Shown: piece after piece, positions 1 through 9,713 of the stretch
Layout: each line of letters opens with the position of its first letter
Position numbering within the stretch: the first letter of the stretch is position 1
Assembly (NCBI RefSeq): GCF_002355595.1
Contig: NZ_AP017422.1
Span: 3,038,001-3,102,000 of the forward strand
Length of the DNA stretch: 64,000 nucleotides
Direction: 5' to 3'
DNA from: Filimonas lacunae
GTDB taxonomy: Bacteria; Bacteroidota; Bacteroidia; Chitinophagales; Chitinophagaceae
Program-made: the position numbers and the translations under genes
The notes under the pieces: generated by a model
What the model saw: the letters and a program-made list of their open reading frames with translations, nothing else
What the model was told of the DNA's origin: nothing
Databases searched by the model: none

Positions 1-3000
1 AAATCTGCCTTTTAGCAGCATACATGGCAGCCAGCACTTCGCCTTTAGCCATTGATTTCTCTGCACCGGCTATAGCAGCATCCAGATCGTCAACTACTTT
101 TTCTATCTCGGCTATTTTGCTGAGCGCGTTAGGTAGTGATAATAAGGCTGCGGCTAACTGTACTTCGCCACGCAGTTTGGCCGGCATATAGGTGTCGTTC
201 ACCTGTTGGGCTATTATTGAAGTGGTGGTGCCTATGGCATCTGCTACAGCAAGCCCCATACGTACCAGCTTAGCGGCTTCAAATGCTACTTTTATCTCTG
301 CTATACCTACTGCCAGCATGATGGTGTTTACACCTGTCCAGGTAACTTTTTCAGTTACTTCCATTCTACCCAGGTGGTTCATTAAAACAGCCATAATTGC
401 TGGTACGCGGATAATGGTTCCATCCTGATATTTAACGCCGCGGAATTCAAAGCCACCTATCATCTGGATAGGGACTATATCATTATATTTTACATCAAAG
501 GAGGTTTTGTCGTCTCGCTCATACATCCTGATAAGGCCATTGTCAAGGAAGTTCCATTTGAAGTTGGAGAACTGCCAGAGGTTGCCTTCAACTCCTGGAA
601 TTTTATCTATTTCCTTCATATAATGTGCATACCGGTCTTCACTCTCTATACCATAACCGGTTTGCGACACCATTGAGCTAATCAGGCATAATATCTCTGT
701 AAGGTTTTGGCGGCCTCCTGCATAATCACTGTGGTTATAGAAGGCATCGTATACCTTCTTGATACCAATGCTATCAGTGATATAGGTTAATACCTGTATA
801 TAGTCACTTTCGTTAAAGGTGGAGAACAGTTTTACACATGGCGTTTCCAGTGTGGTAAAGTAATTGGTGGAACTGTTGATCATCAGATCCAGTGCAATGA
901 GCTTTTTAAGCGGATTTACAGCCTGTAACTGGAATAATTCATCCTTATACACCTGTGCAGTTATAGCTCCAACGGAAGTGGATTTGGTTACACTGTTCCA
1001 GAAATCATCACTGCTTTGGTTACCTTGTTTAATAAACAGATCAAACTGTTCAATAAATGTTCTGTAGAACTCTGTTTTATTGCTCGTGAAATTGCTAACT
1101 ACTTCCGGATGTGTAGCCAGGTAATTAGCCCATGGGAATTCACTGGCATATACTGTATCATAGTCCTTACCCATTTCAGGCGTTTTGCCTTTGAAGTAAA
1201 GTGTCCGTGGCTGCTCCCAGCTTCCCTCCTGGTTGGGGTTATCTACAATTGTTATTTTAAACGGATGCGGATTTACTATTTCCAGCTGTGTAAACCTGTC
1301 GAAATAGAGAGGATAAATAGTACGCATCTGGGCAATTTTATCTACCCATATCAGCTCCTGTGTATTGCAGCGTCCTTTCAGCATGGTAAGTGTGATGCTG
1401 GAAATACAATAGCTGCAGTTTTGCCTTACAATACTGTCTACTACCTGGGATATGGTATTATTATCCCGCTTCATAGGCTGGAAGCTGCCTTTGAAAGGTG
1501 TAAACAGACTGGCTATACTAAAGAAATTCAATGAGGCAGCCTTGCCTGCCAGCTTGCTGAAATATCCATCTGATCCAACAGGGAACTTATATAAAGTGTA
1601 CTTTCCATCGCATGGTACAGGATATGCAAAACCATCTACATTGTCAAAATCCACATTCTGTACGTAAGCTGTACCAGAGTTTACTCCTACATAATTGGAC
1701 TGCTCTGCATTGAATTCGTAGGTTTCGTAAGTAGTTTCACTGGTTTTGATAGAGAACCGGTATAAGGTTCCTGCCAGTAAGCTATCATAGTATTCCAGGT
1801 AGCTTTTATCCTCATCGTGATATGCTGAGCCATAGTTAAACCATATGTTGTATACGGTTTTCTGTGGTACGGTAATGATTTCTCCTGTGGGTGCCAGGAA
1901 CGAAACGGTTTTATTATCCTTGTTTCTGAAAGCTGAATCGATCTGATACAGCTTATAGCTCATAGCATCACCATCGCTTTCAAAAGCGCCTATTACCAGT
2001 GCCGGATCATGTATACAATCCCATTGTAATTTCGATAAGCGATTGCCAGCAGGATAATCCATCAGGTTGGCAGGCAAGCTTTCTGTTCTATGCATTCCAC
2101 TGTAATCGAACAGGTGCTGCAGACTGAAGAAGCCATGAGCCATTTCGTGTGCTACGGTATAAGGAATGGCCTTATTGTCCTGTACGAACAGGTAGCCGAA
2201 TTGCTTGTTGCGTGGCATATCGCCCAGTACCATACTGTCGGCAGCCTTATCCAGAACAAACATGTAAACAGCGTCTTTATCCAGTGTCTTATTCACTCCT
2301 TTATAGGCGCTGTTCAACGCTTTCATTTCCGGCGTGTATACACTTAAGAGGCCGCTACCAGATACGTTTAGTGCGCCATTATTATCTTCATCCCAGGCAG
2401 ATATGCTGCTGGAACTAAACGACTGATCAGTAGATACTGTAAAGCGGATATTAATGCTGTTGTAAATGGCGTTTAAGGAATCTGCTATCGCTTTTTCGTC
2501 AAAGCCAGTGATGCCGTTAACAGGCACCAGTACCAGTTTCTTTTCACGCGCCGGGTAAGCAGCCACCAGTAATTTACCTAAATTAGCAGCCTTTCCGTCA
2601 GGCTGCGGATATAAGGCATATATCTCCTGTGCATCATTAGCCGGGCCACCTACCAGGTTAATCACCCATGCATTGTCTTTGTTATTATACTTCGCCTTGG
2701 TATATACTGTTCCGGTGCCACTTACAAACTGAACGCTATCTGGTTTCAGATCGTTTTTCAACGCTATTTCGGCCAATACCACATCTGTAACGCCCTGTGC
2801 AATGGCTTTGGCGGATACGCGATAGCTGCCCAGCGCTTCGTAGCGTTTGCCCCAGGTTTCATTATTGTCGTAAGCGGCTATGTACTTGTCAAAGGCGTAA
2901 TGCTGATCGGGATGTGCGGTAAAGTTGACGATGCCTTTGCTGGTGTCTATAGCTGTTTTATCAGCGCCTGCTACCAGGTTTTTAGAAGCTTCGGTGGCGG

Positions 3001-4711
3001 TACCTATTTTAGTAAGTTTGCCATCCTGGCCTATGCTATAGGTGGTGCCGGAAGCATCTTTTACAGTAGCAGGTAAATGGTCTACGGTAAGGGTGTTGTT
3101 ATTACCAAAATTCATAGTGCCGCCGCCCTTTCCATCAGAAGTAAAGGTGCAGGTAGTGCAGTTTTCCGGTATAGTGAAGTTTACGGTGTAGTCGGCAGCG
3201 CTTTCGCCGGTTACTACATGCCCTGTATTATTACCGCCTTCTATAGCACCTTCTATGTTTTCTATGATCTTGTTTACATTGGCAATCTGTGATTCGGTAG
3301 AGTCGTAGGTTGTTTCTATATAACCGCTGATCAGTTGTTTGTCGGTGTTAATGCCAATATTGCTGAATGTTACCTTCACTTTGGCGTTCGACAGCATGGG
3401 TATGGTTACATATCCTTTGCCGGAGAAACTTTTTGTACCACTTACCTGTGTAAGCACTACAGGGAAATCGCCGGCGGTGATACGGTCGCCGTTGAGCATG
3501 GTAGTGGCCAGGTTTTGATTGGTAATGTTTAAGGCTGGTGTTATTTTACCACAGTTAATACCTGCGGTATCCTTACTGCCCGTCATTACAAATGTTTTAA
3601 TATCGGTGTAGGTGTAGCCGGTGCCGGACGCGCAGGCTACGCCCACGCGGTATTCGTAGGTTTGATTGACCGTTAAATCGTACAGCATTTGTTTGCTGGC
3701 GGTGGTGGTGCTGCTGTACCAGTTGGTTTGCCCCTGTACACGGTAATCGACAGTGTAGGTAGAATCCAGTAATTGCACACCCGGTGTCCAGCTGATAGTG
3801 GCCCGGCCTGTGCCTGGTTCCGCCTGTGGGTTGGTGGGTGGCTGACAGTTATCCTGGTAAGTGAACCAGAATATTTCGCTGTAGCCATTGTTGCGAAACA
3901 GATCCAGATTGTCTATGCCATTAGAAGCCTTGGCCTGTACCCGCCAGGCATATCTTTTACCGGCAATCAATGGTGTTTCAGCAGGGCCGTATAATAATGT
4001 AGTAGCGGTGGTGTTGGTTTGATATAAAGGCTGGGCTGTAGTAAAAGCAACTTCCGGAGCAATCACATTGTCCCATATTTCCACCAGCGTGAAATCGTAA
4101 GAGGTATTGAAGGCGCTGTTGGGGCTGCTTAAATGCCGGGGAGTCCAGTTAAATAGGATGTTTTGCGGGTTGCGGAAGGCAATGGATTCCTGTTTGGCAG
4201 GTAAATTCAGCAATGGAGGATCGCTCAGACTGATCCAGGCCATAGCGCTGCTTTTACGGCTTAGCACCCTGCCGGTTAATACTTCAATGACCTCGCAGCT
4301 GATCGTGTAAAAACCTTCGGGCAGTGTACCCTGTTGTGTATATTGCGCGCGGGTAAGGCCCGTTAAATCCAGGTTATCTACATTGAAATAAGGCGCCAGA
4401 TCGCCCTGGGTTAACCGGGCAGGAATTCCGGCGTCTAAAGTAATGGTGGGGTAATAGACGCCGTCTTTGCTGCGTAGTACTATCCCCTGACTTTCTATGT
4501 ATAACCTTAACCGTACCCCCAGCGAGGCTTTGGTTAAATCGGTATTAATAAGGGTGATTACCATTTTATCGGTAGAGCTGCTGTACAGATCACTCACGCG
4601 TAAGGTATACGGTGGGATGAGCTGTACACTGGCCTGAACCGGAAAATCGGCTTTTGCTATTGTGGTAAGCAATAACAATATAAGGGTCAAAAGGGTGCTG
4701 CGCTTTCTCAT
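1..4711 (-). CDS. TANFOR/FN3 secreted protein with zincin motif, C-terminus cut by window edge
   Basis: The frame is open from ATG at 4711 to the window edge, so at least 1570 residues are present and the C-terminus is missing. A signal peptide covers about residues 1-22 (MRKRSTLLTLILLLLTTIAKAD). Residues about 23-180 resemble the TANFOR N-terminal domain of Tannerella-type surface proteins. Two fibronectin-III-like units follow at about 180-285 and 289-375. Mid-protein lies HEMAHGFFSLQH: His855, Glu856 and His859, with a third His at 866. HExxH is the zincin metallopeptidase signature, but the spacing to the third His is not the metzincin HExxHxxGxxH. The last visible 130 residues are Ala/Val/Ile/Lys-rich and helical, as in linkers before polymorphic-toxin tips. 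The ATG overlaps the TGA of the SprB-like gene by 4 bp, so translation is probably coupled. The substrate is unknown. The toxin reading is inference from architecture and position. Confidence 0.8.
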   Translation of the reverse strand, partial: MRKRSTLLTLILLLLTTIAKADFPVQASVQLIPPYTLRVSDLYSSSTDKMVITLINTDLTKASLGVRLRLYIESQGIVLRSKDGVYYPTITLDAGIPARLTQGDLAPYFNVDNLDLTGLTRAQYTQQGTLPEGFYTISCEVIEVLTGRVLSRKSSAMAWISLSDPPLLNLPAKQESIAFRNPQNILFNWTPRHLSSPNSAFNTSYDFTLVEIWDNVIAPEVAFTTAQPLYQTNTTATTLLYGPAETPLIAGKRYAWRVQAKASNGIDNLDLFRNNGYSEIFWFTYQDNCQPPTNPQAEPGTGRATISWTPGVQLLDSTYTVDYRVQGQTNWYSSTTTASKQMLYDLTVNQTYEYRVGVACASGTGYTYTDIKTFVMTGSKDTAGINCGKITPALNITNQNLATTMLNGDRITAGDFPVVLTQVSGTKSFSGKGYVTIPMLSNAKVKVTFSNIGINTDKQLISGYIETTYDSTESQIANVNKIIENIEGAIEGGNNTGHVVTGESAADYTVNFTIPENCTTCTFTSDGKGGGTMNFGNNNTLTVDHLPATVKDASGTTYSIGQDGKLTKIGTATEASKNLVAGADKTAIDTSKGIVNFTAHPDQHYAFDKYIAAYDNNETWGKRYEALGSYRVSAKAIAQGVTDVVLAEIALKNDLKPDSVQFVSGTGTVYTKAKYNNKDNAWVINLVGGPANDAQEIYALYPQPDGKAANLGKLLVAAYPAREKKLVLVPVNGITGFDEKAIADSLNAIYNSINIRFTVSTDQSFSSSSISAWDEDNNGALNVSGSGLLSVYTPEMKALNSAYKGVNKTLDKDAVYMFVLDKAADSMVLGDMPRNKQFGYLFVQDNKAIPYTVAHEMAHGFFSLQHLFDYSGMHRTESLPANLMDYPAGNRLSKLQWDCIHDPALVIGAFESDGDAMSYKLYQIDSAFRNKDNKTVSFLAPTGEIITVPQKTVYNIWFNYGSAYHDEDKSYLEYYDSLLAGTLYRFSIKTSETTYETYEFNAEQSNYVGVNSGTAYVQNVDFDNVDGFAYPVPCDGKYTLYKFPVGSDGYFSKLAGKAASLNFFSIASLFTPFKGSFQPMKRDNNTISQVVDSIVRQNCSYCISSITLTMLKGRCNTQELIWVDKIAQMRTIYPLYFDRFTQLEIVNPHPFKITIVDNPNQEGSWEQPRTLYFKGKTPEMGKDYDTVYASEFPWANYLATHPEVVSNFTSNKTEFYRTFIEQFDLFIKQGNQSSDDFWNSVTKSTSVGAITAQVYKDELFQLQAVNPLKKLIALDLMINSSTNYFTTLETPCVKLFSTFNESDYIQVLTYITDSIGIKKVYDAFYNHSDYAGGRQNLTEILCLISSMVSQTGYGIESEDRYAHYMKEIDKIPGVEGNLWQFSNFKWNFLDNGLIRMYERDDKTSFDVKYNDIVPIQMIGGFEFRGVKYQDGTIIRVPAIMAVLMNHLGRMEVTEKVTWTGVNTIMLAVGIAEIKVAFEAAKLVRMGLAVADAIGTTTSIIAQQVNDTYMPAKLRGEVQLAAALLSLPNALSKIAEIEKVVDDLDAAIAGAEKSMAKGEVLAAMYAAKRQI

Positions 4712-7700
4712 AAAATCAGTACTTTAAGTACACGGCTGCCTTTAGGGGTTTCTAACACCAATGCGTATGTGCCTGCCGGTATAGACAATACATATTGTAA
4801 TTCATAATTCGCCTGTCCGCTTTCTTTACGTGTATTTACTACGCGGCCACTGCTTATATCTATCAATCGTAACTGTATCTGTGAAGCATCCTGCAAGCTC
4901 ACTACCACTTTAAACTGTCCGTTATTAGGGTTGGGTGCGAGGTAGAATGTTTTGATAAATGGCTCGGTAGTGGTACCCGGATCGTCCAGCGATTCTCCTT
5001 TAATGATAGTGATGGGCTGCGACGCGGTTTGCTCGCACACACCAGTGCCGGCATGCATTTGAATGATATAGATGCCTGTATCGCGGAAGGATACGGTTGC
5101 CGACATACTATCCTGCTGCTTTACCGTAACACCCGCTACTGCCGGATACTCCCATTTAATCCAGTCGGGCGCCGGGTTGCTGATGTTGACAAACACTACA
5201 TCTTCATTGGTAAAGCTTTGCGTGCTGCCTGCAAAACTGGCGGCTATCACCTGGTCGCTCACGCTGATGGTGATATTGTCCGAAGCTGTACATCCGTTAG
5301 TGTTGGTGGCTGTTACATAATACTTGCCTGCTTTGGTTAAAGTAACTACGGGTATAGTAGCGGTAAACCCATTAGAGGCAGTCCACTGATAGCTGATGCC
5401 CGGCTCCTCCAGCAGGGCATTGGCCTGATATACCTGGTCGCGGCATAAAGTGCGGTCAGGCCCCAGCTCAATCACCAGCTGGTTAGGTTCTGTAATAGTA
5501 AAATCAAAAGCTTCCGTACAGTTTTGTGCATCGGTAATGGTTACTGTATAGTTGCCTTTTGCCAGGTTTGTGATGTTTTGCCCGGTACTGCCATTGCTCC
5601 AGGTATATTGATAAGGAGCTTGTCCGCCAGATACCTGGTAGCTGATAGCACCGGTATGGTAGTTGTAGCAAAGCGGTTGGGTTACTACCGAATCGGTAAT
5701 AATAATGGGATTGGGCGATTGTAACGCTACTTGTTTTTGTGTATAACAGCCGCGCGCATCATTTACAAAAGCCAGGTATTTGCCTTTGGGCTGCTGTGTT
5801 ATTTGTGTAGTGGTATCACCATTACTCCATTCAATATGATAAGGCTTTGTACCTCCCGCGATAACGGCAAGGGCACTTCCATCATTATTATGGCAGGCTG
5901 TTACCTGGGTGGCGGATAACTGAACTGTTAACACATCGGGCTGCTGCAGCGTATAGGTAGCTTCTTTTTGAATTCCGTTTTTATCGGTGATGATGATTTT
6001 ATAATTACCGGCTGCGAGCGCACCGGCAATGCTGTCGGTACGTGTAATATTGCTCCATACATTATTAATCTGTTGTTGCCATTGATACTGGTATCTGTCT
6101 GGGGTGAATTCTATCCCGCCTTCTGCTTTGGCATACAATACACCATCCGCTACCCCGTTACAGGATATAACCTGTTGTTCTATTATCTGTACGGTAAGCA
6201 AGGTGGGATGTACCAGCCGATAGGTTCCGGTGGTAATACATCCTGCGGCATTGCTGCCTTTTGCTTTACTATAATTAATATCAGAAAGGGTGAGTGCATA
6301 CACCCCATTGCCTGCATCGTGTACTCTGGTTTGGAAAGGAGGCTGTGTATTGGTGAAAGTTGTCCAACTGCTGCCATCTTTTGTCCATTGGGTAGTATAT
6401 AAGCCATTTGCATCAGGAGTGCCTCCTTTCGCACGTATAGTAACACTCCCATCTGTGCTGCCAAAAGCCAGCGGGTTAATCAGGGTACTATCAGTAAGCT
6501 GTAACGCTTCGGCAGGTTGTGTAATTGTAATAGTGGTACTTACCGGGTTAAAGCTGGCATCGCGCATCACACAATCATTACTGTCTTTTACATACAATGT
6601 ATAAGTGTCTGCTGTTAATGCAGAATCGCTATAGGTAAGTGCGTCTTTCTCAAAAGCTTTCCAGGTGTCGCTGCCGCCTGTGTTCCAATACAGCTGATAC
6701 TTGCCCGAACCTCCGGCCGCATTAACGGTAATAATGCCGTCAGCTCCATTGTTGCACAATACGGCACTATGGATTGTTGTATAGGTTAAGGCGGTTGGCT
6801 GGGTAATAGTATGGGTAGCTTCACGGGTAATGCCGTTTTGATCAGTGATGATCACTTTATAGTTACCTGCCTTTAAGCTGGTGGCAACGCTGTCAGTCTG
6901 GCCAATAGCTGCATAACCGCTACCTGCGTCCAATAGCCATTGGTAACGATAACGTACAGAAGGAACTTCCATCCCACCGTTCACACGGGCATATAGTATA
7001 CCGGTATTATAATTATTACATAATACTCCGTTTTGTTGTTCCAGTGACAGGGTTAACAGCGGAGGTTGTACCAGGTTAAACGTATCTGTTACAAAACAAC
7101 CTGCTTTATTGGCGTCTCCGCTGGCAGCACTGTAGTTGGCGTCAACAGCAGTAATGGCATAGCGGCCCTCACCAAGGTTGTTTAAACGGCTCGTGAAGGG
7201 ATTGGTGGTGTTGGCATAGCTGGACAGCTGTGCATTTTGTGCATCTGTCCAGGCTATATGATAGGTGCCACCAGAAACAGGTGTGCCGCCATCCAGTTGC
7301 AGGGTAATATATCCATCGGTTGCCTGGAAGGATAAAGGCGGACTGGCCAGGCGATTGGTGATAGTGAGTTTTTGAGTGGGTTGGGTAACTTCCTGGTAGC
7401 TGACTACTTCTGCTTCCCCGGCATCTTTCATGATACAGTTATTGGCATCCTTCACTTGTATCACATAGCTGTTGGCGGGCAAACCGGTTACGGCATGCAG
7501 TGTTTCATTGCTGAAGGTTGTCCAGGCTGTAGTACCTCCTGCTTCCCGGATGCCTGCATTGTAAGGCTGGGTGCCTCCGGTTGCCGTGAGCGTAATGCTG
7601 CCGTCGCTGCCGTTGTTACAGAATACATTGGTGTGTACACTGGTGTATTGTAAGGCATCGGGTTGTAATACTTCAAAAGTGGCTTCTTTACTAATATTGT

Positions 7701-9654
7701 TTTGATCTGTAATGATCACTTTATACATGCCTGCAGCCAGGTTGGTGGCGATGCTGTCCGTTTGGTTAATAGCAGTCCAGGTACTGTTTACCTGCTTTTG
7801 CCAGACATAATTATATAACCTGCCTGGTATTGGCAAGCCGCCTGTAACAGCAGCATATAAAGAGGCATTGGTGAATCCGTAACATAACAGTGGAGTTTGT
7901 TGCAGAATGTTCACCTGCAGCAAAGGAGGCTGTACCAGTGTATAGGTATGAGAAGCATAACATCCTTTGGCGTTGTCGCCCGTTGCCTTGCTGTAGTTAT
8001 CATCTGTTGCTATCAGGGTATAAACGCCATCTCCTGCTGATTGCAAGGTGGTAATAAAAGGATTGGTGGTTTCGGTATGGTTGGTTAATATGTCTGAGTT
8101 GCTGTTTAACCAGGCAATGCTGTAATTACCTGTGGCTGCTGTGCCGCCTGCTACTGCCGATTGTACATTGCCATCTGTACTGCCAAACGACAACGGATTG
8201 GCCTGGCTGATATCGTTAATAACCAAAGGCGCTGCTGGTTGCGTAATAGTAACCGGTAATACAATTATGTTTTTAGATTCATCTACGCCATAACAACCAT
8301 CTATTGTTTTGAGGGCGAATGCATAACTGCCCATAGGTAAATCGGACACAACTGACCGGTAAGTTACACCACCCGGCCCGAGTATAATACCAGAACGAAT
8401 GCCCACCCAGGTAGTATCAGTAGAACCTGGATGCCAGTAACCTGCCTGGTAATAGCCGTTATTGGTGAGGGGCGGATATGGGGCTAGCATAACGGTGCCA
8501 TCCTGCCCTGCAAAACAATTTACATCGGTATGTGTCCATATAGATCCGCGTATGCGGGTTGGGTCAATCAGTTCTAATGTGGCTTTATATCTCTCGCTGC
8601 CAGTATAGGTGGCCATCGTTACATCAGGATAAAAGCCCAGTACATCAATATTGTAAGTGCCTTCCGCCAGTTTGGCCGGAAAGGTATAACTGCTGTCTGC
8701 ATCCAGGGCGGTTATCATAGGTGAGTTTTCCTGGTTGCCATTGCCATTTACACCCAGGTATAATTTTTCATTCGCAATCAGCTGCCTGTCGAATTTAATT
8801 TTAAAGGAACCGTACGATTGCCCCCAGCAGACATTGGGTATAGGTGTTACACTCACAATATGCGGACTGGCCAGGCGCTGTGTAAATAGCAATGTATTGG
8901 AAGTGGCGCAGCCGGAAGCTACCCTGAAGGTCACCGGCTGCCCGGCTCCTGCTACGGCATCCTGCCCGAAAATATCTTCGCCACAAACGTTCAATGTGGA
9001 CTTGCCTTGTAAAGAATCGGGCACATTATACCAGGTGGTATCATAAGTAATGGTGCCACCTGGGTGAGGAACGGGTGTTATTTTTCCATACTGCCAGTTG
9101 TATACTGCTGCAGGAAAGCCCCAGGTGGCAGTAATGGCAATTTTGGTATCGGTAGGCAGCATATCGGTAGTTCGGTAAATATCTATTCTTTCCGGCGCTA
9201 CTACCATACTTACATTGGTGTTCCAGTCAGGTATAATACTACCATAACTTTTGTTTACACAAGGCAGGGTTACTGTTTGTACGGGGCCCTGTGCATCATC
9301 CGAACCATGACATCCACCTACCCAGCCCTTATCGTTACGACTGCCTTTAGGGTTTAAGAGGTACAGGTTTCGATGTGCTGCAAAGTAGAGCGTTTTAGTA
9401 TGGGTAGAGCCCCAGTTATTCAGGTTTTCTACTTTAAACACCAGGGAGTCGGCTGTGCCTTTATCGGTAAAACGGAAGAAAATACTGAAGTTGTTAATAC
9501 AACCATCATTATAATCACCTGTAGGAGTAACGTTGGCCACTTTTAAGTCAACCCTGTACCGGCCTTCGGATTGTGCGTGTACCTGCAAAAAGCCAAGCAA
9601 CATCACGGCCAGCAGCCATGCGTGTGTGGGTAAAGCGGTGTGGTTCTTTTTCAT
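4708..9654 (-). CDS. SprB-like repeat protein with T9SS type A sorting domain
   Basis: A 1648-residue secreted adhesin-like protein. The signal peptide is at about 1-28 (cleavage near QVHAQ). An N-terminal beta-rich region of about 450 residues precedes many SprB/Ig-like modules with GG..PY.Y.WS.G cores and endings such as GNYTVTITDAQNC. The modules are arranged in a super-repeat of about 290 residues (separate entry). Near residue 1450 an Ig/PKD-like unit follows. The last 80 residues (APNPNNGQFKV... to the C-terminal LKVLIL) are a type A T9SS sorting domain, which in this phylum directs export across the outer membrane and attachment to the surface. The protein should therefore be a surface filament or adhesin. 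It is the fifth gene of the cassette, 59 bp after the beta-barrel gene, and overlaps the next gene by 4 bp. Gliding-motility SprB is much longer, so this is a relative and not sprB itself. Confidence 0.9.
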   Translation of the reverse strand: MKKNHTALPTHAWLLAVMLLGFLQVHAQSEGRYRVDLKVANVTPTGDYNDGCINNFSIFFRFTDKGTADSLVFKVENLNNWGSTHTKTLYFAAHRNLYLLNPKGSRNDKGWVGGCHGSDDAQGPVQTVTLPCVNKSYGSIIPDWNTNVSMVVAPERIDIYRTTDMLPTDTKIAITATWGFPAAVYNWQYGKITPVPHPGGTITYDTTWYNVPDSLQGKSTLNVCGEDIFGQDAVAGAGQPVTFRVASGCATSNTLLFTQRLASPHIVSVTPIPNVCWGQSYGSFKIKFDRQLIANEKLYLGVNGNGNQENSPMITALDADSSYTFPAKLAEGTYNIDVLGFYPDVTMATYTGSERYKATLELIDPTRIRGSIWTHTDVNCFAGQDGTVMLAPYPPLTNNGYYQAGYWHPGSTDTTWVGIRSGIILGPGGVTYRSVVSDLPMGSYAFALKTIDGCYGVDESKNIIVLPVTITQPAAPLVINDISQANPLSFGSTDGNVQSAVAGGTAATGNYSIAWLNSNSDILTNHTETTNPFITTLQSAGDGVYTLIATDDNYSKATGDNAKGCYASHTYTLVQPPLLQVNILQQTPLLCYGFTNASLYAAVTGGLPIPGRLYNYVWQKQVNSTWTAINQTDSIATNLAAGMYKVIITDQNNISKEATFEVLQPDALQYTSVHTNVFCNNGSDGSITLTATGGTQPYNAGIREAGGTTAWTTFSNETLHAVTGLPANSYVIQVKDANNCIMKDAGEAEVVSYQEVTQPTQKLTITNRLASPPLSFQATDGYITLQLDGGTPVSGGTYHIAWTDAQNAQLSSYANTTNPFTSRLNNLGEGRYAITAVDANYSAASGDANKAGCFVTDTFNLVQPPLLTLSLEQQNGVLCNNYNTGILYARVNGGMEVPSVRYRYQWLLDAGSGYAAIGQTDSVATSLKAGNYKVIITDQNGITREATHTITQPTALTYTTIHSAVLCNNGADGIITVNAAGGSGKYQLYWNTGGSDTWKAFEKDALTYSDSALTADTYTLYVKDSNDCVMRDASFNPVSTTITITQPAEALQLTDSTLINPLAFGSTDGSVTIRAKGGTPDANGLYTTQWTKDGSSWTTFTNTQPPFQTRVHDAGNGVYALTLSDINYSKAKGSNAAGCITTGTYRLVHPTLLTVQIIEQQVISCNGVADGVLYAKAEGGIEFTPDRYQYQWQQQINNVWSNITRTDSIAGALAAGNYKIIITDKNGIQKEATYTLQQPDVLTVQLSATQVTACHNNDGSALAVIAGGTKPYHIEWSNGDTTTQITQQPKGKYLAFVNDARGCYTQKQVALQSPNPIIITDSVVTQPLCYNYHTGAISYQVSGGQAPYQYTWSNGSTGQNITNLAKGNYTVTITDAQNCTEAFDFTITEPNQLVIELGPDRTLCRDQVYQANALLEEPGISYQWTASNGFTATIPVVTLTKAGKYYVTATNTNGCTASDNITISVSDQVIAASFAGSTQSFTNEDVVFVNISNPAPDWIKWEYPAVAGVTVKQQDSMSATVSFRDTGIYIIQMHAGTGVCEQTASQPITIIKGESLDDPGTTTEPFIKTFYLAPNPNNGQFKVVVSLQDASQIQLRLIDISSGRVVNTRKESGQANYELQYVLSIPAGTYALVLETPKGSRVLKVLIL
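5930..8280 (-). repeat. Long-period protein super-repeat, about 289 codons, inside the SprB-like gene
   Basis: Three different modules recur in fixed order. Module A has a core like PLSFGSTDGNV and ends with GCY...YTLVQPP. Module B contains LLxxxILQQ...C...GG and AGNYKVIITDQNGI. Module C contains CNNGxDGxITLxAxGG and YxLYVKDxNDCxM. The A cores lie at about 8163-8200, 7300-7340 and 6449-6480, a period of about 865 bp. Order on the coding strand is A-B-C-A'-B'-C'-A''-B'', followed by diverged SprB units. The copies differ at many positions, so this is an old internal triplication rather than a recent DNA repeat. Confidence 0.8.
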
Positions 9655-9713
9655 ACAAAGAGTATTATATATGCCGGACTGTTGTCAGTCCTTGTGTTGT
9701 TCATGAATGCTGG

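Noticed and set aside
4708-9654. The gliding adhesin SprB itself
   Set aside because: Far shorter than known SprB, and no gld/spr genes lie nearby; only the repeat type and T9SS tail are shared.
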